A stretch of 64,000 nt of DNA, from assembly GCA_002205965.3 (NCBI GenBank), contig NADL03000147.1, positions 143,815 to 207,814 on the forward strand, given 5' to 3'. How positions within the stretch are numbered: the first letter of the stretch is position 1; each line of letters starts with the position of its first letter. This stretch comes from Kappaphycus alvarezii (Eukaryota; Rhodophyta; Florideophyceae; Gigartinales; Solieriaceae). Shown here one piece after another: positions 32,568-43,350 of the stretch. The translations under genes were made by a program, and so were the position numbers. The notes under the pieces were generated by a model. It was given only the letters and a program-made list of their open reading frames with translations. It was not told the origin of the DNA and did no database searches.

Positions 32568-33520
32568 GCTCCGAGGGTTTAGAAAGTGACCTTCACGCAT
32601 TTCTCAAATTGGAGTTTAGCAAAATCATGCAGAGATTCCCTCGTTATAAAATTCTCGACGTCACCGGCGAGGATACGGAGGTTCTCAAGGAATTTCTCAC
32701 CGTGACCCGTCCATCATCTCCGACAGTTTTCCGAAAGGTCATGGCATGGGTGTTCGATGGCCGGAGGTCGACATCAATTGGGGTCTTCGAGGCGTTGAGA
32801 TCTATTGTCCTGAAGAAGTGCCATTGTGGTGGTCATTCGGTCCTTGGAAAACATAATGAAGGTGCTTTCAACCGCCATCCTGAAAGAGATAACCTTGACA
32901 GATCTGTTTCTGTTCCTTTTCTGATGACACTGCATCAGTCGGATAGAGTGATTTCCGAAATTGGTTTGAAGGCACATGTAAGCATTTTTCTAAGTAAGAA
33001 CACCCCTACATCAGAGTCAGACTGTTACAAGAGGTTCAACGATGATGGAACTCCGGTGGAACTTGGCGCTTTCATTTCGAAGGAGCAGGCCAGGGAAATA
33101 ATCCAGCGTGGGGAAAGGCCTTTGCCATTGGTTCTTGGGCAGGCATATTTAGTTGACTCAGAGAGTGGCGTCAAGGATCACAAGCATCGCCTATCGCCGT
33201 TTGAACAGCGGGAGCTGTTTGTAAGCGGTATAACAGATAAGCTGTACTGGCTCTTTTTCCATGACGATAGCCTAGCTTCTAAATTCAACCACAACAGTGA
33301 CGGCAGTTGCGTTGTCTACGAACGGCAGCTGGACCCCGCACAGCTCACGGAAATATACTCAGAAGGAACGAAAGCGCTAAAAAAGAACCACCTTGTTGTT
33401 CCGATGTTGTACCCCAAGCTATTGGAAAGGCTGTTGAAGTCCAAACAATGCTACGAATGTCCTATATGTGGTGCTGTAGAACTACTAGTAGACTATGGAG
33501 CAAGTTACACATTCACTTAG
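32564..33520 (+). CDS. Gene B, C-terminal part of gene A product or separate protein (unit 1)
   Basis: An open frame of about 318 codons follows gene A in the -1 register, overlapping its stop (frame B is open from about 32,531). It starts LSSEGLESDLHAFLKLEF. It has KKCHCGGHSVLGKH near residue 88, possibly metal-binding, and a C-terminal CYECPICGAVELL that could be half of a zinc ribbon. No enzyme family is recognised. The frame is identical in unit 2 with the same break, so the junction predates duplication. An intron, a programmed shift or an old mutation are all possible. There is no ATG at its start, supporting expression as part of A. Confidence 0.5.
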   Translation: MSSEGLESDLHAFLKLEFSKIMQRFPRYKILDVTGEDTEVLKEFLTVTRPSSPTVFRKVMAWVFDGRRSTSIGVFEALRSIVLKKCHCGGHSVLGKHNEGAFNRHPERDNLDRSVSVPFLMTLHQSDRVISEIGLKAHVSIFLSKNTPTSESDCYKRFNDDGTPVELGAFISKEQAREIIQRGERPLPLVLGQAYLVDSESGVKDHKHRLSPFEQRELFVSGITDKLYWLFFHDDSLASKFNHNSDGSCVVYERQLDPAQLTEIYSEGTKALKKNHLVVPMLYPKLLERLLKSKQCYECPICGAVELLVDYGASYTFT

Positions 33521-33634
33521 CGTGTCATCAACTTGGGAGTAAAGAATGTAATCCGAGCAATGGGGAGGTGCTAAAGGGTAAACAACTCGCAACCAAACAG
33601 TTAAGTTAAAAGAGCTTATTTTTCAGAGCACCAT

Positions 33635-33672
33635 GACACGTGTATTCCAAAAAATTGCCAATTACACGTGGC
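33635..33672. promoter_or_regulatory. CACGTG palindrome P2 (unit 1)
   Basis: The arms are GACACGTGTA and TTACACGTGGC around an A/T core of about 20 bp. The flanks (AACAGTTA before; CAAAAAGGCTC after) are shared with P3, so the whole promoter segment is duplicated between the two genes. Confidence 0.7.
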
Positions 33673-34514
33673 AAAAAGGCTCCCTGTAAACAGGGGTTAT
33701 GTGACGAGATATGGTAAGAAAAACCTCCTAACCGGTGGCGGTCTTGAAAACTCCTGGACTTTCATCCTTTCGCTGGGTTACATCAATGGTTTTGTGTACC
33801 AAACGGCAAAATTAGGGGTCCAGTCGTCCCCAATCGAGTTGTCGGTATCGCTGTCTAACTGTTTCAGGCATTTTTTTGCAGCACTTAGCGCAGTGAAGCA
33901 GCACGTTTCCTTGTTGAGGTGGCTCTTCGGCAACCAAGGCAACGTGTTTGATGACATTGGGCTACTCTACTGCTGCGGCACAGCAACGGAGTTTAGTGGA
34001 AGTGACGTGGTCAGTGCCTTTGGTGAGGGTGAGGTGGGTGGAAATGAGTTGAGAGGCTTGATGCAAGAGGGAAGGATGGAGTGAGGACAACTGATAGAGG
34101 AAGCGCCAGCATGGATCTGCAGGAACTTCCGTCATTCTCACGGTTGATTCGTAGACTAGTCGTCCTATCATTCCGGAATTTCTTGATCGGAAATGCCGCG
34201 ACCTTGTGGGAGACGAGCTCGAGACGGAGTTTTGCCAACATTAAAACATTTTTAGTCCCTTGTGCAGATGCTCGCGCCAGTCATTCCCATCTTTGTCAAA
34301 AAACCCCGAAAATCCCCTAAAGTTGCCACCATTTGTGTTTGTGGATGAATTGAATCAAGGGCAAAACTTCCTCCTCTACACTTCTTCGACTCCTTTCTTC
34401 GAAATCTCTCCAAAACAAATACTTTTCCAACAATCAACGTCACCACCCTCATGCCCCCTTCCCCCCGGCGCCTTCCGCGCGCGCCCGCCCGGCGCCCCGC
34501 CGCGCTCGGCATGG
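33673..34514 (+). other. Remnant 5' region of an interrupted family gene and retrotransposon leader
   Basis: P2 should drive a member of the D/E/F/G family, whose C-terminal end lies beyond the retrotransposon at 39,438. The segment here has open frames (33,668-34,084 and 34,081-34,320) without recognised motifs. A short stretch at about 34,000, RSLVEVTWSVPLV, resembles a strand in the family's C-terminal half. The last 170 bp before 34,515 are probably the 5' leader of the inserted element. The exact insertion point is not visible. Confidence 0.3.
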
Positions 34515-37500
34515 ATGGGTACATCCTATGCCGCCGTTGCGTCACGCCCGCCCCGCCGCCCACAAACCGCCCCCACACTAGTGCCCATCACCAAGGTCGA
34601 GCTTCCACGCGTCGACCCTGCTATTGGCGCACGTGTCATGAGCCTCCCGCAGGCTCAAGCGCTCATTGGCCAACCGGCCAATGCCTCTCCCCAGACCCTC
34701 GCCCGTGCTCGGGAGCTCGTCGCTCTCGGCGCCTCCGCCCCCGGTCGTCTCAATCCGCGCACGGGGGAGCTTGAGCCAACGCCCCCTCCCGCCCCGCAAC
34801 TCGCCCACTTGGGCATCGCCACCACCCCGGACCGCTCCTTCGCCTCCTACCAGGCTGCCCAACAGTTCCTCGGGGAGGCTGCCGCCCTCGCTAACACCGC
34901 GCTGCCCCCGCACGTCCTCATCCCTCACGTGGGAAAATGGACGTTCATTTACTTCCCCGATGCTGCCCGACAGGAGATGTTCTCCATCCTAGCCCACCTC
35001 CAGTGCATGTTTCCGGACCTGCAAACCACAACGACGACCATCGCGGCCACCGCCGCAGCCCTGGATGACTCCGCTTCCCAAGGAGTCGTGACACGCCTTG
35101 GCCGAGAGGCCAACCGCCTACTCGACCCAACCCTTCGCTCCTGGGTCCTTCCCTACGTCCGCACGCGGCCCTCGCAACGACCCTGCGCCACATGCTCGCC
35201 GACGTCATCGACACCCGTCGTGCCGCCCGAGCTCGCCCCTCACCCGCCCAACCAAGACCCCCGTCCCACCCAAGACCCCCGCCAATCCCACCCGCCCACC
35301 CGTTGTGAGCCCCGCTCACCCCACCGCCCCGACCTCTCCTGGCTCCGCCCGCAACAAGCGCCCCAACGCGCTACCGCCTCCTCCCCCCTCCCCGGGCACG
35401 CCCCGCAACAATCCCCCGACCTCACCCTGCAATCCCCGGGCTCTTCACCCTCGGCGACCAAACGCCGCTGCGCTGCATCCGAAGAGGCCCCCGCGGCGGA
35501 GTTCCTGATGGTGCCCACCGCAACCCCGACGCTCCCGGCCGTTCTGCCGCCCACTGTCGCCTCCTCGGCGCCACAGGGTCGGGAGTCCGCCACACACGCC
35601 GCCATGCCGCCGTCGTCCATAGGCATGCAAGATGTCCAACCTCCGACCCAGGGACCCACTCAAGACCCCCGCTGCCCCCTTCCTCCAGCTGTCGGTGCGT
35701 CCGCAATGGAAGGAGTGCGGTCGGGTGACGGCTCCTCCGCTAAGCATCCTCCCCATGGACATCTCACCCCACCCATCCTCCCTCCTCCGCTGCCTCTCCC
35801 TTACCAAGCCCCGAAGACATCCTCCGCACCCCATACCGGGAAAGGGACATCTTCCAGGATATCCCATTCCCATTTCTCAAGCCCTTCACTCTCCTGTTTA
35901 TCAAGCTGGTACAAGCCGCCGCCAACGCAAGGGGGGACGAGGCCACCTACCGTGCCTTCCTGCACCTCCACATGCTGCCAACCGCTGTCCTCCGCCGCAG
36001 ATTGCGGGGAGGATGGCTGGCAGCATAACAAAGGTCAACGGGCCGCACTAAGTGCCCGAATCCGACGCGCCCATACCGGAGCTGAGTGGAACACCTTGTG
36101 GTTTGAAGCCCTTCGCGCCCATGAAGCACGCTCTGAATGGATCCAGCAGCACCGCCCCGCCTACGGCTCGGGCTCCAGTGACGCTCGGCGCGCCCGTCGC
36201 GCTGAAGCCCTCTGTGCAGACGCCCGCTACGGCAAGGCCATGCGGTCCCTGCACAACGCTCCGCTAGCCGATGTGAACGACCCGCACACCATACAAGCGC
36301 TGCGTGATCTTCACCCCGCGCCCCCGCGCCCGATCACGCCCATTCCTGAAGATGGCCTTCCTTCTCCACCATCAATCACGGCAGACGCCGTAGAGCAGGC
36401 TGGACGAGGTATTTCTCGTGGTACGACCGCGGGACCGGACCGCACGCCGGCACGCTGGTTCCACTTGCTAGTCAAAACATCGGTCAGCCCGGCCGCCGGG
36501 GTGACAGGGAAAAGTGTGCTTACGAAGTTGGTGATGCGGATCGCGCGTGGGGAACTGCCGGACTCGGTCCTGCCCCTGCTCGCTGCCGCAACATTACTCC
36601 CGCTACGGCCGAGACCGGACAAAATTCGTCCCATCGCTGTGGGGTCGGTCCTCCGCCGCATCGTCACCAAGACGCTGCTGCCGAGCGCCATCGATGACTC
36701 TCGAGACTTCCTCGCGCCATTCCAAACGGCCAACGGTGTCAAGGCCGGGATGGAAGCGGTCATCCATGACACTCGCACCCTGCTTCGCCGTTTCACTGGT
36801 GCTCCGCATGTTGCCACGGTCCTCATTGACGCGCACAACGCTTTCAACCGCGTTGATCGCCAGTCAATGCTGTCTCAACTTCCTGCACTCGCTCCTTCTC
36901 TGGCCCGCTTCGTGAATATGATATACGGTCGTATTCAGCCACCGTTGCTTATACCGAATCGCCAGAACACGGTCATCTCGAGTGCTCAGGGCACCCAGCA
37001 GGGCGACCCGGCCAGTATGTTGCTGTCTTCCCTCACGATCCAACCATTAATTCGGAAAATCGCCGAGGACAGCGACATCGTGCTTAATCAATGGTACGCG
37101 GATGACGGGACTCTCATAGGGACACTTCAGGGTCTGCGCCGCGCTCTCCACCTCCTCCTAAAACCCCTAAATCCGGCTGTGGGCCTCTATGTCAACGCGA
37201 GGAAGACGCGCATTTACTGGCCGAACACGCTCCTGCCGGACCGCACGGAATTCCTCCGGGTTTTTCATCTGTCCGAGTGCTCGCGCGACGGCTTCGAGCT
37301 CCTAGGAGCGCCGATGGGCAACCGGGCCTTCACCGATGCATACCTACGGGACAAGGTCGATGGGTGCCGCTGCACCCTCCGACTGCTGACCACGTTCGTG
37401 ACCCCCGCGCCCGTTTCCACATGCACCGGCTGTGCGCGTCGGCATGCCTCGTCACCCAAGCGTTCCGGCTCGCCGACCCACAACACTCGGCCCCCGCTGC

Positions 37501-39384
37501 ACAAGCCTTTGACGCCCTGCAGAGGTCGTCGTACTCGGAGCTACACGGGATCGCCCTCACAGACACTGCATGGGACCAAGTCACGCTACCCATCCGCCAG
37601 GGAGGTCAGGGATTTACCCTCATCTCTCCGTTCCTACACGGCTCGGTCGCAGCTAGTATCATCGACGCGGTTCCGGCACGTGAGAGATCGGCATCGTATA
37701 CCACGCAACGTTCTGCCGCCGTCTCTGGTCACCGATACCGAGGTGACAGGGCGTTCCTGGTCCGACAAGCCTTGCCGCGAATCCGTGATTTCCTGCAATG
37801 TATCCCTGGGCGCCCGTACTCCGTCGACCTCGGCCCCTTTGACCCATGCCTGCTTGCTGCCAAACCATCCAACCTCCAAACCTTCTTAAATGCTGTGCAG
37901 CAGGAGGCACAGGCAAAGGTCCACTGGCGCGACGACTCATGGTTGACACATCCCAACCCGGCTCAGCACAGCACTCAAGAAGTTCGACATCGGATCCGTG
38001 GCCTGGCGTTCCGGAACAGCCCGCCGCCGCTTTTCTCATCGCTCACCCCACAACCGCTACGGTGGTGTCTGATATAATGAAAATTGTAGATATTCCTTGG
38101 CATGCTGCGCTGGCCGAGTTGGCATGCTGCGCTGGCCGAGTTGGCATGCTGCGCTGGCTGAGCTGTCACTGTACTTACAATTATATTTTTAATTATTTTT
38201 AGAGGGATGCTTTGCACTGTACTGTGGCGGTGCAGATTTGGCACATAGGTACTGTATAGGTGCTACAGAATGTGAGGGTTGAAAACTCTATATAAGGGGC
38301 TGTTTGCATGAAATGGTAGGACTACTTGGGAGCCAGCATACCCGAGCGGGGCGCTCAACAAGTTAAGTCAAACGCAAAGCATAAAGGAAGTTGGCAGACA
38401 ACTTCAAGCCAAGTTCCGAGTAGTAGGAAGTTGAAAGTCAACTTCAGACCCAAGAAAACTTTTTCTTACGCTAGTCGCAGAGCGTCGGTGGTAGACCCTG
38501 CCCCTTTTATACTTGCTTGTAGCTTCCTCAACTCTCTTCTATATACACTCCCTTTTGTTCGTTCAACAATACCACGACAGCACTTTTGTCGCTCGCAACA
38601 CCTCCTTCTCAGGGTAATTGGTTCTGAGGATCTCTTCTCCCGCCGATTTACCCCTATCAGTGTCCTCGGCCCACTGGCAGACCATGCTCCGCCGGCACCT
38701 AGGCCTCCCCGTGTACGACGACTCCCGCCCGCTCACCTGTGCCCACTGCAATCAAACTTTGGACGCACTCGGGACCACGCGGCTGACCTCTGCCCTGCCG
38801 GCTTCGGCCGCCCGCACCGCCACAACTCGCTGCGCAACGTTTTCGCCTACTACGTTGCTCGCGCCGCGGGCCTGGACTGCCAATACGAAGTCCCGCTCCT
38901 TGTCCCGGGAACGAATATCCGTCCTGCGGACATTCTCATACAACCCCCCCTGCCCACTGGTCAACAGGTCCGCCCCATAGCCTGCGACCTAACCATTGTC
39001 TCGCCGTTCAAACAAGGTGTGCGCACAAGGGCCACCCAAATGGCCGGCGGCGCCGCTGACATTGCCCACCGAGACAAAGTCACAGACCTGGAGCGCAAAC
39101 TGGTACGCCGCATCCCGCCCCCTTCGCACAACACCCTCCAGGAACCGAACTTCAAGTTTCAGCCCCTGGCTTTCGACTCCTTGGGTGCCCCATCCCCCGC
39201 CTCTATCCTGTTCATCGAAGACTTCATCCCGCGCATCGCAGAGAAGTTCAACACAACCACAGCAGTGATCCGCAGACGTATTTATCAGCGCATTAGTTGC
39301 ACACTGTGGTCTTCTATTGCAATGGCGATTCTATCGCGAGCCCCACTGTACGTGCCTGACGTGGAACATCCGGTTAGTTCTTAG
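34515..39384 (+). pseudogene. Non-LTR polyprotein: gag-like, RT and endonuclease (unit 1)
   Basis: The start MGTSYAAVASRPPRRP (34,515) opens an N-terminal region of about 220 residues, then a long proline-rich linker. Reverse transcriptase follows. Motif A is LIDAHNAFNRVDR (about 36,823-36,861), then QGTQQGDPASMLLSSL (about 36,991-37,038), with the active site QWYADDGTL at about 37,090-37,117, intact here. One frameshift lies near 37,390 (ACCACG against ACCCACG in unit 2). The C-terminus has a zinc-binding CAHCNQTLDALG...DHAADLC motif, then the endonuclease catalytic pattern RPADILIQ...CDLTIVSPF. It ends DVEHPVSS. The domain order is that of non-LTR elements with a restriction-like endonuclease (R2/CRE-type architecture). 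It is disrupted by the LTR at 38,070-38,659. Confidence 0.85.
38065..38664. mobile_element. Solo LTR with 5-bp target duplication
   Basis: A 590-bp insert (38,070-38,659) starts TGATATAATG and ends CCCCTATCA, giving TG...CA ends with short TGATA/TATCA inversion. It is flanked by direct GTGTC (38,065-38,069 and 38,660-38,664). Unit 2 has the empty site with one GTGTC (about 55,392-55,396). Inside are a triplicated CATGCTGCGCTGGCCGAGTTGG-like word (38,100-38,165; shown here only as its description) and a TATATAAG promoter-like word at about 38,290. There is no coding sequence, so it is a solo LTR left after LTR-LTR recombination. Confidence 0.85.
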
Positions 39385-39437
39385 CCGTATAGTCAGTCCT
39401 GCAGTGTACACGATAGATACTCAATGAAGTAAAGTTT

Positions 39438-39623
39438 CTCCCGCTGGATTACGTGAATGAGGGAAGAATAATGAGAATGATGTTTGAGGATTCCGAAAAG
39501 GAGAATGCGCCACAGAGTTTCGTCATAACGCCGAAACTTTTGCCTGATTTACCTTTTTATGCCCATACCAAGTCGCATATCATTTTTAATGGAAGAGTAA
39601 CCGGCAAAGATATGCTCTCCTGA
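39438..39623 (+). pseudogene. C-terminal fragment of a family gene cut by the retrotransposon (unit 1)
   Basis: Right after the 3' end of the non-LTR element an open frame begins LPLDYVNEGRIMRMMFEDS and ends GKDMLS with a stop at 39,623. It parallels gene E's stretch TLPSQGPKELMRVVFDEE. It is therefore the tail of a fifth paralogue whose body was separated by the insertion. Its promoter would be P2. Confidence 0.55.
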
Positions 39624-39748
39624 CAGTTTCCATTACATTTTGGAAAGGTATATGTTTTGGAAGGCCGAAATTCTTACTGGAAAAAAGGTTTTTCATGTTA
39701 AGTTACAGTGCAGTAAACAGTTAGAGAGCTTACTTTTCTAGTGCCTGT

Positions 39749-39788
39749 GGACACGTGTATTTCAAAAAATTTCCAATTACACGTGGCA
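39749..39788. promoter_or_regulatory. CACGTG palindrome P3 before gene D (unit 1)
   Basis: The arms are GGACACGTGTA and TTACACGTGGC. It lies about 220 bp before the ATG of gene D. It shares flanking words with P2. Confidence 0.75.
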
Positions 39789-40008
39789 AAAAGGCTCTCT
39801 GTATAATGATTTGGTTATACCCATGGTGCAATTATCTTATCCCGGTAAATCTGCCGGGTGAAGACTCCTCGACGTGCTTTCCGCGCAATACCTCTGCTCT
39901 ATTGGAAATGCATTGCGCCGCTGAAGAGTGTCAATAAATAGCCACTACATCAGACCCAGTTTGATTTCAAATCGCTATTCCCTAACATATTCTCCCTCCA
40001 ATTTGGAC

Positions 40009-41181
40009 ATGTTCTTTACAGCTACGCTGAGGCAACCCGCAAAGACAGTTCCCGTCTGCGTCCTCTTCGACAGCGATCCTGATTCCCCAGGATCGGTTGA
40101 GCAACACCAAAGTCTTCCAGACGCTGTGCGGGTGAAATTCGACTTGGAGAGGTATCACAAATTTGGTACACTTCCCCAAATGACGATGGTGGGTCCTGTG
40201 ACTCCAGAAAATTCGCCATTTGTCATGAGTGGAGGTTTAGGGGCTGATGAAGCCCCGGGATGCGTCTCATTGACTACACCGGTGGGAGTTTGGAGGCTTG
40301 GCCTAAATCCATTCTTCAAGGAGACCAAGGATCTCGTCCATTTATCGCAAAAATCTGGGCTTCCACAGGAAGGAATGTTTTTATCAGGCCAGAATATTGG
40401 ATCTGCCAGAATTACGAAGAAGAAGTTGAGCGAGATGAGCCCGTGTGAAAAATGGATTGCCGGTCTCGCTCTTCGACTCGTTCAATCGACATTAGCGGTA
40501 GTAAAGTCTGTACGAAAAATATACCCTGTTGTGGCGCCAGTGCGGAAAAGCTTGAGAAATTCGAACAGGTTCTGGGTGTGGTATCCATCGGCAAAACCAC
40601 GTTGTCTTAGGTCTTGGCTTGAGCATTTGTGGGTTGGAGGTATCAAGGCTGAGCAAGAAGGTAATCTAGAACAAGTATATCCCCATATTGCAGGGTTCTA
40701 TTTGTCCATACCTTTCATGCAAGAAACTACGAAGGATGATCTGGCAAAACTAGCTTTTTTGGAGGAAGAGGGATCTACGTACATCCCCATATCATTACGG
40801 GATATGATCGTTGGAGCAACAGCCGAGTTTCTAGCCCGTCTAGAGGTACGAGCACCAAGAGATGAACGCAAAGGCCTTCTGGACTGGGGTTTCAGGTATA
40901 AAACGCAAGTTATTGAAGCATTCGTCCTCGAGGAGGCTACGGAAATATTCCTCTACGGTCCAGTCCGATCCGGGGAACCGCGGCGTGGAAGAGACTTTTG
41001 GGAGGAACAGGCATTATCACATTCAAAGGGAGTCCCAGCACATAGATTTATCACTTCTTTCTCCAAACTTTGTGACAGAAATGAGAATAGAATGACAGTT
41101 CTCACACACAGAAACGTCGTTCAAAATACCGAAATGAATGTACATCCGGCCAGTGAAGAGAAGAAGAGTAAATTAATTTAA
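40009..41181 (+). CDS. Gene D, unrecognised element-specific paralogue family (unit 1)
   Basis: The start at 40,009 (MFFTATLRQPAK) is preferred to upstream in-frame codons because paralogues E and F also begin MF. Family marks: an N-terminal strand ending in acidic residues (VCVLFDSDPD), a helix with tryptophan at residue 147 (EKWIAGLALRLVQ), FWVWYPSAKPRCLRSWLEHL near 188 and AGFYLSIPF near 229. No known fold or signal peptide is recognised. D converges on E. In this copy one extra base near 40,983 changes the last 65 residues relative to unit 2, where the frame stops earlier. Which end is original is unclear. Confidence 0.6.
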   Translation: MFFTATLRQPAKTVPVCVLFDSDPDSPGSVEQHQSLPDAVRVKFDLERYHKFGTLPQMTMVGPVTPENSPFVMSGGLGADEAPGCVSLTTPVGVWRLGLNPFFKETKDLVHLSQKSGLPQEGMFLSGQNIGSARITKKKLSEMSPCEKWIAGLALRLVQSTLAVVKSVRKIYPVVAPVRKSLRNSNRFWVWYPSAKPRCLRSWLEHLWVGGIKAEQEGNLEQVYPHIAGFYLSIPFMQETTKDDLAKLAFLEEEGSTYIPISLRDMIVGATAEFLARLEVRAPRDERKGLLDWGFRYKTQVIEAFVLEEATEIFLYGPVRSGEPRRGRDFWEEQALSHSKGVPAHRFITSFSKLCDRNENRMTVLTHRNVVQNTEMNVHPASEEKKSKLI

Positions 41182-41195
41182 TACAAAACTAACAG

Positions 41196-42846
41196 TTACA
41201 GCTTATTCAATTCTTCGTCAATTAGACGATCCACTTCTTCGTCAGAGTCCATATAACTACTCTCATCGCTCTCGGAGCTCTCTAAAGTGGTGAATTTGCT
41301 CCTATTATCCTTAGGAGGCTCTTGGGGTTTAGAGGTTTTCGTTTTCATCACAGGTTCCTTCTGAACAATTTGTTGCCTGCTTGACTGGGCATCACTCTCA
41401 CCCGGTGGCGATTCGTTTTTCCTCTGAGCTGTGGTCTTAGAAACTGAACCTTTTTTGCTCCGTTTAAGTTTAGGAGAGCCAGAGGTACCTGCTGTGCCTC
41501 TTTGGAAAGGTCTCTTCTTGGGGCGTATTTTCTTGAGAGTAGATTTTGCGGGTGCCGATGACTTAGTAGTCCTTTTTCGGAAAAACTTTCCTTAGACGCT
41601 TCATGAGCAGCAGAAACTTCTCGCGAACTATTCGTAGTGTCATTTTTGGGTCCTTTACTGCTTTTGGGAACGGTGGACCCTGAGACCGGACGCGCTTTCG
41701 ACGACACTTCTTTCAGCTTGGAATGGTCGTTCTCATTCCAACCGATTTTTGACCCCATAATGAACCCAGGTAAAGATGATATGATTTGTTGGAGGTTGTC
41801 CACAGCGTTCCTCTCAACGCCGGCTGCCCTTTGGTCTACTTTCAACTTCTTCATGAACGATGACCAACGATCGGAGGCATTAGAACCATGCACTGCGGAT
41901 CGATATGGGCCGAGACATCCAGAAAAAATTAAAGGATTTAGGGGAAGCACGAAGCAGTCCACCACCTCATTAAAGGAGAAAACTGACGCCCCTGGCGGAG
42001 AGGAAGACTTGGGAACGTCAATATTCAAGGGGAGCGTGATTTGAAGGAATCGGCTGGATCCTTGCTCCACTTCGTAAGCTTGAAGTCCATTTGAGTCCAG
42101 GGGCTCTTCGTCAAAAACGACTCTCATGAGCTCCTTAGGGCCCTGACTGGGAAGCGTGAACCTGTAGAAACCTTCTAGGGACGGTAATATGTTCAGCAGG
42201 TCGTTCGAGTCATATCCCCTTCCCTTTGAAAGAAACTCAATCCACTTCACAAGCGATCGAGGGGTAGCGGACGGATACCACATCACCCATTGATTTTGCG
42301 TCTTGCATCCTTTCATAGGCAGTTTGCGATCCAGTTGATCACGATTCGCCTTCGGCAATACGCACACGGTGAGAAATGCACGTGTCAGAACGAAGCGGCT
42401 CACTGCAAGAGTCCCTATCCAAATCATCGCTGCCTCCTTTCCGGGGCGAATGTCGCCGTCTTCGAATTTTTCAATTTTTAGCATATTAAGGTTGAGTTTG
42501 AAGTTTTGCGATCCATTTTCTCCCGAATAGTCACTAAGTAAAGAGTTTTTGTTCTCGTAGCACTGGACATCCAAGCTGTACTCCGTTCGTATGTCGTGTC
42601 CACTAGGCGGAGTTCATTTTCAGGGGATCGAGTGACGAAACCAGGTATTGAATTGGGAATTTCTTTGCCCTTTGAGAAGAATACGACGGGGATCTGTACA
42701 GCGCCAACGTTAATTTTTGGGAGATATTCAGCAAGGAGAAGGGCTTGCGGGGTGCCAGGCTCCATCATCGTGCGACTATCGTCATTGAAGAAGAGAATGC
42801 CACTCAAGCTCTTACTGTTAGAGATGTTGGTGAGTTTGGAAAACAT
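41196..42846 (-). pseudogene. Gene E, family paralogue with basic/acidic tail (unit 1 copy, broken)
   Basis: This is the counterpart of the intact gene at 57,930-59,582. In this copy the frame is broken near 42,590 (one base missing) and near 41,575 (one base missing), giving pieces 42,846-42,478 and 42,574-41,348. The protein features are described under the unit 2 copy. Because both lesions are single bases that unit 2 lacks, sequencing error is as likely as decay. Confidence 0.6.
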
Positions 42847-42851
42847 GGGGA

Positions 42852-42965
42852 GATGGTAAAGGAGGAGGCTGAATGTAGATGGATGGTAGAGGAGGAAGAT
42901 GGATGGTAGAGGAGGAAGATGGATGGTAAAGCAGAAAGATGGATGGTAAAGCAGAAGGGTGAATG
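42852..42965. repeat. Tandem GATGGATGGTA repeat in the leader of E (unit 1)
   Basis: Units of about 20 bp (AAGATGGATGGTAGAGGAGG, AAGATGGATGGTAAAGCAG) are repeated about five times between the start of E and P4. On the transcribed strand of E it is a pyrimidine-rich leader. Confidence 0.7.
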
Positions 42966-43062
42966 TACATGGATGGATTTTGGTAGCGATGGGACTGGGA
43001 CTCGCAGTGTGTCAAGTGGAAGGATGGGCGTGGTATATATCTATTTTCAATGTCCACGTGTG

Positions 43063-43100
43063 TCCACGTGTAATTTGAATTTTTTCGATTTACACGTGTG
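43063..43100. promoter_or_regulatory. CACGTG palindrome P4 between divergent E and F (unit 1)
   Basis: The arms are CCACGTGTAA and TTACACGTGTG; an extra CCACGTG lies 10 bp to the left. It stands about 217 bp from the start of E and 250 bp from the start of F, so it can serve both. Confidence 0.75.
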
Positions 43101-43350
43101 TTCTGAATTTTTCAGAATTATGCAGAATTTACAGGTCAACCTCATCACTCTTCTCTTCCCGCCCCATTCTTAATCAACGGCTCTTTCACACCCCCGGCCA
43201 CCTTTCCATACCCGCCCCCACTTACCCGTCCTCCAACTCTTATCGGCACACCCACTCATTTATCTTGGCCGACCTGCCACAATTTTTACAGAACACACGC
43301 CCACTCTTTCTTTTCACTCACCCTCTACTGAAACCTATACGCTAGCAGCA

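Larger units (their letters stand above)
34515..39437 (+). mobile_element. GC-rich non-LTR retrotransposon with RLE endonuclease (unit 1)
   Basis: A block of about 5 kb with much higher GC content than its surroundings is inserted in a member of the paralogous family. It encodes one long polyprotein and ends with a short 3' UTR (GCCGTATAGTCAGTC to TACTCAATGAAG) that is shared with the truncated copies at 14.9 and 24.8 kb. No poly(A) tail is seen. It is present at the same place in both units, so it inserted before the duplication. In this unit it is interrupted by a solo LTR. Confidence 0.85.

Noticed and set aside
33668..34084. 138-codon ORF after P2
   Set aside because: Unit 2 differs by single-base indels that close it early, and no family motif is visible, so it is not listed as a gene.
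34260..34514. Extension of the non-LTR polyprotein to an earlier start
   Set aside because: The frame is open upstream, but the residues look like translated leader; the ATG at 34,515 opens a stretch that aligns in both units and has the composition of the rest.
34578..38244. Many minus-strand ORFs opposite the retrotransposon
   Set aside because: GC-rich coding DNA has few stops on the other strand; these frames show no motif and shift between the units.
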